Assembly (NCBI GenBank): GCA_964476445.1
Contig: CAYZAK010000002.1
Span: forward strand, 1-64,000
Origin: CAYZAK01 sp964476445
GTDB lineage: Bacteria; CG03; SLGR01; JAGXOG01
Direction: 5' to 3'
Length of the DNA stretch: 64,000 bases
Shown here: one piece after another, positions 9,372 through 17,910 of the stretch
Position numbering within the stretch: the first letter of the stretch is position 1
How the letters are laid out: the number at the start of each line of letters is the position of its first letter
The notes under the pieces: generated by a model
Databases searched by the model: none
Seen by the model: the letters and a program-made list of their open reading frames with translations, nothing else
What the model was told of the DNA's origin: nothing
Made by a program: the position numbers and the translations under genes

Positions 9372-10907
9372 ATGAATAAAATATTAAAAATATTATCCGG
9401 AGGAATGATGAAGGAGTTAAGATTTAATAAGATTGTACCCGCTGTTCTAATCGCGGCCCTGGTGTTAGTTCGCCCTGTTAGCGCGGCCTTTGAATTCCGC
9501 GGACGTGGAGGCCGAAGCGGAGCCCTGGGCGGAGCTTATACGGCAATTTCTGATGATGTAGAAGGTCTATGGTGGAATCCCGCGGGTCTTAGACTGGCCG
9601 ATTCCGTACAGGTTGATACTTCATACACCGCCTTGTACGGTATGAGCGATCTTGCTCTTATAAACGCCGCCGCGGTTATGCCCACCCTTTCGCTGGGAAC
9701 ATGGGGTTTCGGATATTCTTCTTTCGGATTTTCGGATTACCGGGAGACCGATCTGCGTCTGGCTTTTTCCGCCGGGCTGGCTGACGGAATATATTTAGGT
9801 ACCAACCTAAAAAGCAACAGCGTTAGCATAGAGGGCGTGGATGATACCGGAATGGCTTTTGGCCTGGATCTTGGAATTCTGGCCAATATAAATGAAAATT
9901 TAAGAATGGGTATGAGCGGATATAATATCAACCGGCCCAAGATGGCTTCCAACCCTGTGGAATATTTACAGCAAAGATATAAATTCGGAATTTACGCTAC
10001 TCCCATAGAAGGTGTGGCCGCTTCTCTGGATTTGCATAAAGTACCCGATAATGACTGGGAACACCGTCTGGGACTTGAGTTTCCGATAAGTACAAATTTA
10101 ACCCTGCGGACCGGAATACAGAGCCGTCCGGCCCGGTTTTCTATGGGGTTTGGTTTCAGAACCGGTATATTTAATTTAAACTATTCCTTTAGAAATCACC
10201 AGGATCTGGATTTTCAGCATGAGTTTGCACTTCAGACCCGGTTCGGAGAAACGCCTACCGCAGAACGGGTAAGAGTGCCCGAAGAAGAAGTTGAAATTGC
10301 CGGTCCCGAGATAACCGTTAATATTAATACAGCTTCCATGGAAGGACTGACCGAAGTGCCGGGTATAGGGGAGACGACGGCCAGAGATATTATAGAGTAC
10401 CGGGAAGAGACCGGAGAGTTCCGTTCGGTAAGAGATTTAATGAGAATATACGGATTCAGCCGGAATCTATACAATAACGTTCGGGAATACCTTACCGTTG
10501 ATGAAGAGACAATAATTGAAAGAGAACCGGTCCAACCGTATCAACCCGAACCGGAAGAAGACCCGGAAACTCCGCCGGAACCCGACCCCGAACCGGAAGA
10601 AATACCGACACCTCCTGAACCCGAACCCGAAGTTGAAACTCCCGAGGAACCGGAAGAAGAACCCCAGGAAGAAGTTGAAACACAGGAAGAGCCCGAAGAG
10701 GAAGAAGAAGTTGATAAGTTTAACCTCAATCAGGCAGACGCCGGTCAGATTGCCGGAGTATCCGGTATAAGCTACTCCCTGGCCCGGAATATAGTAAGAA
10801 ACCGGACCCGTCAGGGCGGGTTTGAAACCTGGGATGACGTTTTGAGAATATCCGGGGTTAACCAGAGGATAGTGGATAATTTAAAACAAGAAGCAGTTAT
10901 TGAATAA
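9372..10907 (+). CDS. PorV-like outer-membrane barrel fused to two ComEA-type helix-hairpin-helix domains
   Basis: 511 residues: signal peptide (ending VSAAF), a PorV-like barrel (about 40-305) with the signature GRSGALGGAYTAISDD and LWWNPAGL, a first HhH domain (about 314-374: VNINTASMEGL, VPGIGETTA), a Pro/Glu-rich linker (about 385-448), and a second HhH domain (about 448-511: FNLNQADAGQI, VSGISYSLARNI). The HhH units match ComEA, which binds double-stranded DNA in the periplasm during transformation. A barrel carrying them at its C-terminus would place them on the periplasmic side. The start is uncertain: ATG at 9372 is 2 bp after the previous stop, while ATGs at 9405 and 9408 follow a GGAGG closely. 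The next gene abuts directly. Confidence 0.8.
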   Translation: MNKILKILSGGMMKELRFNKIVPAVLIAALVLVRPVSAAFEFRGRGGRSGALGGAYTAISDDVEGLWWNPAGLRLADSVQVDTSYTALYGMSDLALINAAAVMPTLSLGTWGFGYSSFGFSDYRETDLRLAFSAGLADGIYLGTNLKSNSVSIEGVDDTGMAFGLDLGILANINENLRMGMSGYNINRPKMASNPVEYLQQRYKFGIYATPIEGVAASLDLHKVPDNDWEHRLGLEFPISTNLTLRTGIQSRPARFSMGFGFRTGIFNLNYSFRNHQDLDFQHEFALQTRFGETPTAERVRVPEEEVEIAGPEITVNINTASMEGLTEVPGIGETTARDIIEYREETGEFRSVRDLMRIYGFSRNLYNNVREYLTVDEETIIEREPVQPYQPEPEEDPETPPEPDPEPEEIPTPPEPEPEVETPEEPEEEPQEEVETQEEPEEEEEVDKFNLNQADAGQIAGVSGISYSLARNIVRNRTRQGGFETWDDVLRISGVNQRIVDNLKQEAVIE

Positions 10908-13073
10908 ATGAAATTTTTCTTTAAAAGGTTTATTATAATACTGCTGGCTATATCGGTATGTATACCGATAGGGGTTTCCGGCCGTAGACGAAGAATACCC
11001 GTAGTAGATATTAACCGTGATTCTTCCGGCGCGTTTGAGCAGCTGCCCGGAGTTGACTCCAGTCTGGCAGCCAGTATTGTTGAGATCAGACAGGAAAAAC
11101 AGCTATTTGATTCAACCCGGGATATTTTAGAAGCGGAGGGCATGAGTCAAGAAATTTTTGATGAAATATCCCCGTATCTAACCATGACTTCTCCGGATAT
11201 GCTTCAAGCGGATGATATTCTGGAAGATTTAAGAATAATGGAGGAAGAAGAGGAAGAGTATTTCCGGGATATGGATGTGGATATTTCACGTCTTGAACTG
11301 TACCGGAACAATCCCTTGGATCTTAACACAGCAGTATATTCTCAGCTTCTTGAACTTCCGGGTATAGGTCGGGATGAGGCAAATGCGATTATTGATTTAA
11401 GGAGAGAGATGCGGGGTCTGTCCGCTGTTGAGGATATCAGGGATATTGTGGGTCCGGAATCCTTTGAGATGATATCCCCGTTTGTTGCGCTGCTGGATGA
11501 GGTTGATCTGGCCCGGATTCACGGAGATGTCCGGGTGTCAGCAGATACTACATACCCCTATCATGACTACTATTTTGATCAGCCCGAAGAATATCAGAAA
11601 CCTCTCCAGATTGAGGCCCGTCACCGTTTAAATTACGGTAACAAACTGGAGTTCGGAGTGAATATGAGAAGAAAGGCTTCTCCTCACTGGCCTCCGGACT
11701 ACGATGGAGCTAAAGAAATAAATTACGCTAATTTTAACGACTATTTTCTGGGGTCCAGATACCTGCTGGTTAGAAACGTAGGGTTAATGGATACCGTTAT
11801 TCTGGGCAGTTACCGGATCGATTATTTAAGACCATTTACCCGTACCCGGCAGATGCGGGGTTTAAGGATTGATGATCGACCGGCAATAAATGCCGGTTTT
11901 TACGGCGCTGCGGCAGAGATGAGAACCGGCGACTGGGAATTAACCGCATTTGCCTCCGAAAAAGATTTTGCCGTGGATGAAATAAATGAATACGACGGGT
12001 CTGTAGGCGTACGCCCCGGATCTTTCTACGATACTGCCAATTATCCCATATTTAAGTACCCCTATTTAACTGAAACTGTTTACGGCGGTGTGGTTCGCCG
12101 TCCACTGGGGGGAGTCATGGTCGGTGTCGGTGGTTATACTCTGGACTTTGACCGGGTCATAGATAATGTACATGAAGAGGATGAAGTAGATTTTACCCAT
12201 TTTAGGGGGGACGGAATTAATATAGTTGATTTAGAAGCAGAATATCGATACAGAAATTATCGTTTTATAGCGGACATCGGTTTTTCAAGGTATCATACGT
12301 TTGATGTTGAATATGACGAGCAGGGTTACCGGGACTGGGAAGCCGGAAGAGATTGGAGCTGGGAGACCGGCCAGGCGTATCGGTTTACAGTAATGAGCAG
12401 TTACGAGGATATGGAATTTTGGGGTTACTACTGGAACGTCGATCATGATTATTATGACTATTTAGGGGAAGGACGGCTGGCTACTTTCAACGGACGAAAT
12501 GAACAGAGATATGCTGTCGGGGGCAGGATAGAACCAACCGGTAATTTTTACGCTCAACCGGAACTTATCTATCAGGAAAAATTAAAACTTACCCGGGCCG
12601 GGACAGATGACTGGCGCAGCCGATTAACTTTTAGATTACGCCAGGGTTGGGATTTCACTGATACTTTGGGCCTGAGATATACGGGTACTGTCCGGGAGGC
12701 AGATACTTTTAGAAGTCAGGAGGTACGTTTTTCACCGTCCCGTAATCTTTCCCATCGTCTTCAGATAACTCATCGTCCGTCGGATCGGTTGAGATTAACG
12801 GGGGTATTTAGATCCACTAAAGAGACTTACGAAGATATTAGCGAATTAAGAGATTACGATACATCGGACGGAAATTATGCGGAATTAAGATATAGAATTA
12901 CCGATCCTCTGATACTGTTGTCCAGAATTTTCGTGGAAGGGGACGATATGGGGTTTATGGTAAGACCGGTTATAACTTTTTCAAGAAATTCCAGGCTCCG
13001 GATGGAGTATGAATATAATCCGGATGGAGCTTCAAGTGATGATTTCAGTATTCAGTATGATATGTCATGGTAA
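10908..13073 (+). CDS. Large outer-membrane protein with N-terminal HhH pair and C-terminal beta-barrel
   Basis: 721 residues whose ATG follows the previous stop with no gap, so translation is surely coupled. Signal peptide about 1-24. Two ComEA-like HhH units follow: about 30-88 (VDINRDSSGAFEQLPGVD) and about 130-190 (LDLNTAVYSQLLELPGIG). An acidic stretch lies between them. From about 200 to the end are many amphipathic strands rich in Tyr, Arg and Asp, ending SIQYDMSW, as in outer-membrane barrels. Proteins with HhH domains before a barrel are known in Bacteroidota-like genomes, but their function is not established. With its neighbour it suggests DNA binding at the outer membrane (inference). 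Confidence 0.75.
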   Translation: MKFFFKRFIIILLAISVCIPIGVSGRRRRIPVVDINRDSSGAFEQLPGVDSSLAASIVEIRQEKQLFDSTRDILEAEGMSQEIFDEISPYLTMTSPDMLQADDILEDLRIMEEEEEEYFRDMDVDISRLELYRNNPLDLNTAVYSQLLELPGIGRDEANAIIDLRREMRGLSAVEDIRDIVGPESFEMISPFVALLDEVDLARIHGDVRVSADTTYPYHDYYFDQPEEYQKPLQIEARHRLNYGNKLEFGVNMRRKASPHWPPDYDGAKEINYANFNDYFLGSRYLLVRNVGLMDTVILGSYRIDYLRPFTRTRQMRGLRIDDRPAINAGFYGAAAEMRTGDWELTAFASEKDFAVDEINEYDGSVGVRPGSFYDTANYPIFKYPYLTETVYGGVVRRPLGGVMVGVGGYTLDFDRVIDNVHEEDEVDFTHFRGDGINIVDLEAEYRYRNYRFIADIGFSRYHTFDVEYDEQGYRDWEAGRDWSWETGQAYRFTVMSSYEDMEFWGYYWNVDHDYYDYLGEGRLATFNGRNEQRYAVGGRIEPTGNFYAQPELIYQEKLKLTRAGTDDWRSRLTFRLRQGWDFTDTLGLRYTGTVREADTFRSQEVRFSPSRNLSHRLQITHRPSDRLRLTGVFRSTKETYEDISELRDYDTSDGNYAELRYRITDPLILLSRIFVEGDDMGFMVRPVITFSRNSRLRMEYEYNPDGASSDDFSIQYDMSW

Positions 13074-13089
13074 AGGAGAAAAAAGTAAA

Positions 13090-14340
13090 ATGAAATTTTT
13101 TATAATTTTTGTTGTTTCAGTATTAGTACTGTTTAACGAGGCCGATCCGGCCGGGGCCTGGAGTTATCCGGGGTCCGGTAATATGATTGCCGAAGTATCC
13201 AATCAGGCTTTGCCCGGAGACCCGGTAGGTTCGGTAGATGCCCGGACTCTGGGTATGGGCGGCGCCGGTATCGCCGTTTCGGAAGGTGTGACCGGTTTAA
13301 TGTACAATCCGGCAAATATCGCCAATCAATCCAGGGCTTTAATGTTAGGACTTAATTCCAATATTGTAGAAGAGACAGGCGGAGACGAAGAATTTTATTC
13401 ATCGGCCCATTATTTTAGAATGCCGGTCTGGGGAATGATTTATCCTGTCGGTCCGGTTAACCTGGGGGTGGGACAGAGAAGAGACCTGGACATGGACTAT
13501 TTTCATGAGCATAAAGTGTTTGAAGACGGTGTTGCAGATACTTATAAAGCAGATATTTCCGGCGGTATAAACCGCACTATGCTGACTACCGGTTTCAGAG
13601 TCTTCGGAAATATGTATACCGGTGTAACATTTAATCTGCTGGGCGGTGGCGTGGAAGGGGATTCGAATCAGAAAATTGTCGGAGACTCTAAGACAGACCA
13701 CGAAATTGAGCGGGATTTCAGCGGAAATTATATCGAACTGGGTGTTTTGTACCGGTTATTCAGGGACCAGGCCGCCATAGGTCTAAATTTTGCTCCTTCG
13801 TATACCATAGAAGATGACTGGGAACAGGTGACTGAAAAAGAAATTTGGGATGACACCGGCGACGGAGTATGGGTTGAAGACAGTAAAACCAAACTTAAGG
13901 ATAAAAGAGATGTGGATATGCCTTCAAAAATCGGCTTGGGCATAAGATATAATTTTCTGTCACTGGACCAGACTTTAATTACGGCCGAGATAGAACGGGT
14001 ATCCTGGAGTGACTTCAGGTATCAGGACAGCAACGGAGATAAAGTCAATCCCGGGTACCGGGATACCACCTCGCTGAGAGTAGGAGCGGAGCATTATGTT
14101 AATTTTACTACCGCTCTCAGGGCCGGTTTTTCTTACCAGCCATTTTACTCTTCTTCTGCGGTTGACCGGGTTTCGTTTAATCTGGGAACCGGCATAGATG
14201 TCTCGCCGGATATTTCCATAAATATCGGCGGAAAAATGGGAATGAGCACTTATCAGGGGGATAACCCCTTCTCGGAAGAAGATAAGAGAGTAACCGAACG
14301 GCAGATAGAGCTTATGACCGGTATGGTATGGAATTTTTAA
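13090..14340 (+). CDS. FadL/PorV-like outer-membrane barrel protein
   Basis: 416 residues from the ATG at 13090. An in-frame ATG at 13009 would place a non-signal sequence in front of a good signal peptide (FFIIFVVSVLVLF), and GGAG at 13075-13078 lies 11 nt before 13090. The mature N-terminus carries DARTLGMGGAGIAVSEG and GLMYNPANIAN, shared by PorV and FadL/OmpP1-type barrels. It is longer than the other PorV-like proteins in the window, ends MVWNF, and sits between the HhH barrel and the second lamin-tail protein. Possible roles are transport of hydrophobic compounds or a PorV-type shuttle; the sequence does not decide. Confidence 0.72.
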   Translation: MKFFIIFVVSVLVLFNEADPAGAWSYPGSGNMIAEVSNQALPGDPVGSVDARTLGMGGAGIAVSEGVTGLMYNPANIANQSRALMLGLNSNIVEETGGDEEFYSSAHYFRMPVWGMIYPVGPVNLGVGQRRDLDMDYFHEHKVFEDGVADTYKADISGGINRTMLTTGFRVFGNMYTGVTFNLLGGGVEGDSNQKIVGDSKTDHEIERDFSGNYIELGVLYRLFRDQAAIGLNFAPSYTIEDDWEQVTEKEIWDDTGDGVWVEDSKTKLKDKRDVDMPSKIGLGIRYNFLSLDQTLITAEIERVSWSDFRYQDSNGDKVNPGYRDTTSLRVGAEHYVNFTTALRAGFSYQPFYSSSAVDRVSFNLGTGIDVSPDISINIGGKMGMSTYQGDNPFSEEDKRVTERQIELMTGMVWNF

Positions 14341-14350
14341 GGTGTAAAGA

Positions 14351-15349
14351 ATGATAAAAGACCGTCACTGTTTAAAATATTTAGCTGAAATAGTTATTGC
14401 CGGGTTAGTTTTCATAACCTGTGGCGTAGCTCCTGTCCGGGCCGGCTGGGGTAAGATAACCGAGATAGCTTTTGACGAGAGCGCGCCGGCGGAAAAGTGG
14501 ATAGAAATTTACGTTGTTGAGGACGTAAATATTGACGGTGCCGAACTGTATCACAGTTATAATACTTCGGTTCCCGATAATCATGATTTCGAACAGGTTC
14601 TGGTTTTTCCGGACCTGGAAGTTGAAGAAGGGGATTTTCTTATAGTTGAATTTAACGTTAAACATGATCAGGACCACGATACCCAAAGCGATCCGAAAGT
14701 CTTTTACAGCGAGTATCCAGACAGCACCCAGAGAAGACCGTTTAGCAGTCAGGGCGCGCTGTATCTTACCGCGCCGGACGGTCAGACCTGGATCGATGCG
14801 GTTATTTTTGCCCGCCGGGGAACGGACAATTTTTATATGGAAAAGGAATATTCTTCAGCCACCTATCACAATCAGTGGGGACCGGACAATTTAGACCCTC
14901 AAAAATACTGGGATTATGTTGCCATGCTCGAAGATGATGACTCCGGCTGGTCTCTTCAGAGAAAGAGAGATCATATTACCGGTCAACCGTTGGATACAAA
15001 TACTAAAGAAGACTGGTTTTATGCCCGGACATCCCGTGGCGCGGGTTATTTTACGGAACCTCCTGCAATTGACGATTCCGATCTTATGGTATATCCGAAT
15101 CCCTTTAATACTGAAGCCGGGCAGGAAGTCAGGATTGTGCTTCCGGATGATTTCACCGGCAGTCCGCGGGAGTTGAGGATCTATACGGTTGACGGGGTTC
15201 TGGTAAGGGATAAAGATGCCCGGACAGATAATCTAAGTTGGGACGGTACAAATAACAGCGGCAATATGTGCGCCAGCGGGCTGTATTTCTTTTATCTGGA
15301 GATCGATAACGGCGGTAATAAAGAAGGAAAGATAACTTTAGTTCGATGA
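14351..15349 (+). CDS. Secreted lamin-tail-like protein with type-IX-like C-terminal domain (copy 2)
   Basis: 332 residues, signal peptide with hydrophobic core to about residue 32 (a Cys in ITCGVAP could be a lipobox, but the fit is poor). It parallels the protein at 8317 block by block: GKITEIAFDE, KWIEIYVVED, GDFLIVEFNVKHD, FSSQGALYLTAPDG and a late GAGYFTEPP. The tail is a textbook sorting-type domain: VYPNPFNTEAG, LSWDGTNNSG, GLYFFYLEI, ending KITLVR. The stop overlaps the next start by ATGA, tying it to a PorV-like barrel. Function unknown; surface or released protein. Confidence 0.78.
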   Translation: MIKDRHCLKYLAEIVIAGLVFITCGVAPVRAGWGKITEIAFDESAPAEKWIEIYVVEDVNIDGAELYHSYNTSVPDNHDFEQVLVFPDLEVEEGDFLIVEFNVKHDQDHDTQSDPKVFYSEYPDSTQRRPFSSQGALYLTAPDGQTWIDAVIFARRGTDNFYMEKEYSSATYHNQWGPDNLDPQKYWDYVAMLEDDDSGWSLQRKRDHITGQPLDTNTKEDWFYARTSRGAGYFTEPPAIDDSDLMVYPNPFNTEAGQEVRIVLPDDFTGSPRELRIYTVDGVLVRDKDARTDNLSWDGTNNSGNMCASGLYFFYLEIDNGGNKEGKITLVR

Positions 15350-16221
15350 AATATATTAAGAATTTTATAGTTTTAGCTTTTATGGCAGTCGTCTGGCAGG
15401 TTAATCCTGCTTCCGGGGCCGGTACAACCGGGGGCCGAATACTGCAGATTAATACTTTAAGCCGGGTGGCCGGGGTGGGGGACGCATATACCGCCCGGGC
15501 CAACGATGTGGCTGCGGTAACTTTCAATCCCGCCGCTCTGAACCGTATTTACGGCCCGGAAGTTGAGTTTTCCCACAACCGTTATCTTTTAGATACCTAT
15601 CTTAGCGCCGGGACGGGGGTTTATAAATGGGGTAATCTGGGGCTGGGTATTCAATGGAAGCAATTTTCCTCTCCGGAAACGTACCGGGATGAATACGGAA
15701 AAAACGAAGAAAGTTTTAACAATGAGTTTACCCAGGTAACTATGGCCGCTGGGTTTCCCTTGAGCCAACGTGTATCTGCGGGGTTTGGGGTTAAATCCAT
15801 AAATGAAGATCTTTACAATACTTCTGATTCTGCCCTGACAGTTGACGCCGGAGTTCATATTGTAGGTTACCGGGGCGATACTTACGGTATTGTGGTTAAG
15901 AATATGGGGGGAAATTTGGAGCATGTAACTGAAGACAGCGATACGGATACCCGGTTGATACTGGCCGGAGCCCATAGTATGGGAAATTTTATCTTTTCCT
16001 GGGATCTAATAAGAGCCTCTGAATTTGATCTGGGTTGGCGAGCGGGTATGGAAGGCCAGTTTTTTGGAGTTAATCTTCGAACCGGGGTGAGATATGAACA
16101 CGCCCCCGATTTTACCCTGGGTTTTGGCATTCCTTACGGCCGGTGGACTCTGGACTACGCTTTTTCTCCCCACCGGGATCTTGGAGGAGCGCATCGGATG
16201 AGTTTGGGAGCTCTTTTTTGA
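15346..16221 (+). CDS. PorV-like outer-membrane barrel paired with the lamin-tail protein
   Basis: 291 residues, signal peptide 1-25 (ASGAG). PorV-type N-terminus GGRILQINTLSRVAGVGDAYTARANDVAAV with FNPAALN, then regular strands and the ending MSLGALF. Its ATGA overlap with the upstream secreted protein shows translational coupling, as expected for a barrel dedicated to that protein. It is clearly related to the barrel at 17907, sharing TGGRIL/TGGEIL and a double Ser-Asp-Ser-Ala-Leu segment. Shuttle function is inferred. Confidence 0.78.
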   Translation: MKYIKNFIVLAFMAVVWQVNPASGAGTTGGRILQINTLSRVAGVGDAYTARANDVAAVTFNPAALNRIYGPEVEFSHNRYLLDTYLSAGTGVYKWGNLGLGIQWKQFSSPETYRDEYGKNEESFNNEFTQVTMAAGFPLSQRVSAGFGVKSINEDLYNTSDSALTVDAGVHIVGYRGDTYGIVVKNMGGNLEHVTEDSDTDTRLILAGAHSMGNFIFSWDLIRASEFDLGWRAGMEGQFFGVNLRTGVRYEHAPDFTLGFGIPYGRWTLDYAFSPHRDLGGAHRMSLGALF

Positions 16222-16268
16222 ACTTACTGAATCCGGATATTTTAGTTCTTTCCGCTAATTTTTTAAAA

Positions 16269-16281
16269 TGTTCTTAGAACA
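16269..16281. promoter_or_regulatory. Perfect palindrome upstream of the subtilase
   Basis: TGTTCT-T-AGAACA is a perfect 13-bp palindrome. It ends just before a TAAAAT (16283-16288), which itself lies 5 bp before the ATG at 16294. This is where a repressor or activator would overlap the promoter. It does not match the Bacillus or E. coli LexA box. No ribosome-binding site is visible before the ATG. Both strands of the 16222-16293 gap hold nothing else recognisable. Confidence 0.4.
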
Positions 16282-16293
16282 ATAAAATCGGAC

Positions 16294-17910
16294 ATGAAAA
16301 AATTTAATATAAAACTTACCATTCTGGGGGCTATCATTCTTATTTTACTGGGAACAACCCTTTTTGCCCGGGAAATTACCACTTACCAAGTAAACGGGCA
16401 GCCGGTAGAAGCGGTAAAGGGGGAATTGCTGGTTAAATTTAAAACAGACGTCTCTTTAGAAGCAAAGACCCAGAATATTACTGCTCACGGGGCAAAAAAA
16501 ATTGGTCAGCTAAGGAACATAGGGGTAACTAAATTAAGTGTGCCCGACCATTCTCTGGAGAAAGTACTGGAGGATTTGGAAATTGACCCGGATGTTGAGT
16601 TTGCCGAGCCAAATTATATATATACCACCCAGCAGAAGTTTCCGGAAATTTACAACGATGCCCATGAACTGGAGGACAATCAATGGGGACTTCATAAAAT
16701 TGACGCTCATTTCGGGTGGGACATAGAGACCGGAAACGGAGAAGTTGTTGTAGCGGTCATTGACAGCGGAGTCGATCTTGACCACCGGGATCTTCAGGAA
16801 AATATATGGCATAACCCGGATGAAGAAGAAACCGGGACAGATACGGCCGGCAACGGCTATGTCGATGATTTGTGGGGTTGGAATTTTGTGGATAATGACA
16901 ACGATCCCAATCCTGATTCAGCTCATATTGCAGACGGAGAAGGGCACGGAACCCATGTGGCCGGAATAGCCGGGGCCACGGGGGAAAATGAAGTGGTAGG
17001 AGTTAGCTGGACCAATAAAATAATGGCATTAAGGGCTCTTGCATATGATTCTGTGAATATCTCCGGTAATACGGCCGATATAGCGGAAGCTATTAATTAT
17101 GCCGCGGATAACGGGGCCCATATTATAAATCTTAGTTTAGGGGGTGATGAACATGCTTCCTCCCTTGAGTTAGCTGTTGATTTCGCCTATGATGCGGGGT
17201 GTGTGCTGGTGGCCGCTACGGGAAATAGCGGGAGTGAAGCGGTCGCCTATCCGGCCAAATACGATAATGTAATAGCCGTGGGGGCAACGGACTCTAATGA
17301 TAACCGGGCCAGTTTCTCTACCTATGGGGAGGAGCTGGATTTGATGGCCCCGGGGGTTGATATAAGGTCCACGTATCCGGGAGATAGTACTTACGAGGAT
17401 TCGGGAACAAGTATGGCAACTCCTTTTGTCGCCGGTCTTGCTTCCCTGATGGTATCCTACTATCAACAGGAAGGAACTTCCTGGGATCCCGCAGCGATAA
17501 AAGATATTTTAATAATGAATACAATAGGACTTAACGGGGACGGTTATCCAGACTGGGATTTAGAGACCGGTTACGGAAGGATAAATAATTATTATGTTAT
17601 GAACTTTTTAGAGGGCGGCGGTTTTGCCATTGATCCGGTAGAGCCTATTAGTTTTCCCAACCCTTTTAATCCCCATCTACGGTCGGTCCGGCTGAATTTA
17701 TCCAAAAAAAATACCGGTTCAATAAAAGATTACAAGATATTTTCTCTCTCCGGAAAAGAAGTAAGAAGCGAATCCGGCCAGTCAGGAAGCTATGTTAACT
17801 GGGACGGTAAAAATAGCGGCGGTCAGCTTTGCAGTACCGGACTTTACTTTTTTCAGCTTATAACTTACGAAGGGGAGGTAGAGACCGGCAAGGTCACTAT
17901 TTTAAGATGA
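16294..17910 (+). CDS. Secreted subtilase (S8) with propeptide and type-IX-like C-terminal domain
   Basis: 538 residues: signal peptide (1-25, LFAR), a fervidolysin-like propeptide (about 26-112: PVEAVKGELLVKF, then DPDVEFAEPNY), and a catalytic domain with Asp157 (VIDSGVDLDH), His218 (GHGTHVAG) and Ser373 (GTSMATPFVAGL). The tail (about 448-538) has SFPNPFNPH, VNWDGKNSGG, GLYFFQLI and the ending KVTILR. All catalytic residues are present, so an active secreted serine peptidase is expected. The stop overlaps the next barrel start by ATGA. A longer paralogue with the same propeptide type is at 58441. Confidence 0.92.
   Translation: MKKFNIKLTILGAIILILLGTTLFAREITTYQVNGQPVEAVKGELLVKFKTDVSLEAKTQNITAHGAKKIGQLRNIGVTKLSVPDHSLEKVLEDLEIDPDVEFAEPNYIYTTQQKFPEIYNDAHELEDNQWGLHKIDAHFGWDIETGNGEVVVAVIDSGVDLDHRDLQENIWHNPDEEETGTDTAGNGYVDDLWGWNFVDNDNDPNPDSAHIADGEGHGTHVAGIAGATGENEVVGVSWTNKIMALRALAYDSVNISGNTADIAEAINYAADNGAHIINLSLGGDEHASSLELAVDFAYDAGCVLVAATGNSGSEAVAYPAKYDNVIAVGATDSNDNRASFSTYGEELDLMAPGVDIRSTYPGDSTYEDSGTSMATPFVAGLASLMVSYYQQEGTSWDPAAIKDILIMNTIGLNGDGYPDWDLETGYGRINNYYVMNFLEGGGFAIDPVEPISFPNPFNPHLRSVRLNLSKKNTGSIKDYKIFSLSGKEVRSESGQSGSYVNWDGKNSGGQLCSTGLYFFQLITYEGEVETGKVTILR

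Noticed and set aside
10540..10712. Low-complexity GAACCGGAAGAA-type repeats that resemble a tandem DNA repeat or CRISPR-like array
   Set aside because: The units are irregular and simply encode a Pro/Glu linker. There are no conserved repeat-spacer units, and no CRISPR array elsewhere in the window.
10541..10729. Open frame on the minus strand encoding a Ser/Gly-rich peptide, and a Lys/Asn/Pro-rich frame on the plus strand at 10516-10770
   Set aside because: Both are other-frame readings of the Pro/Glu-rich linker codons of the barrel-HhH protein. Low-complexity repeats create such frames; there is no ribosome site or family resemblance.
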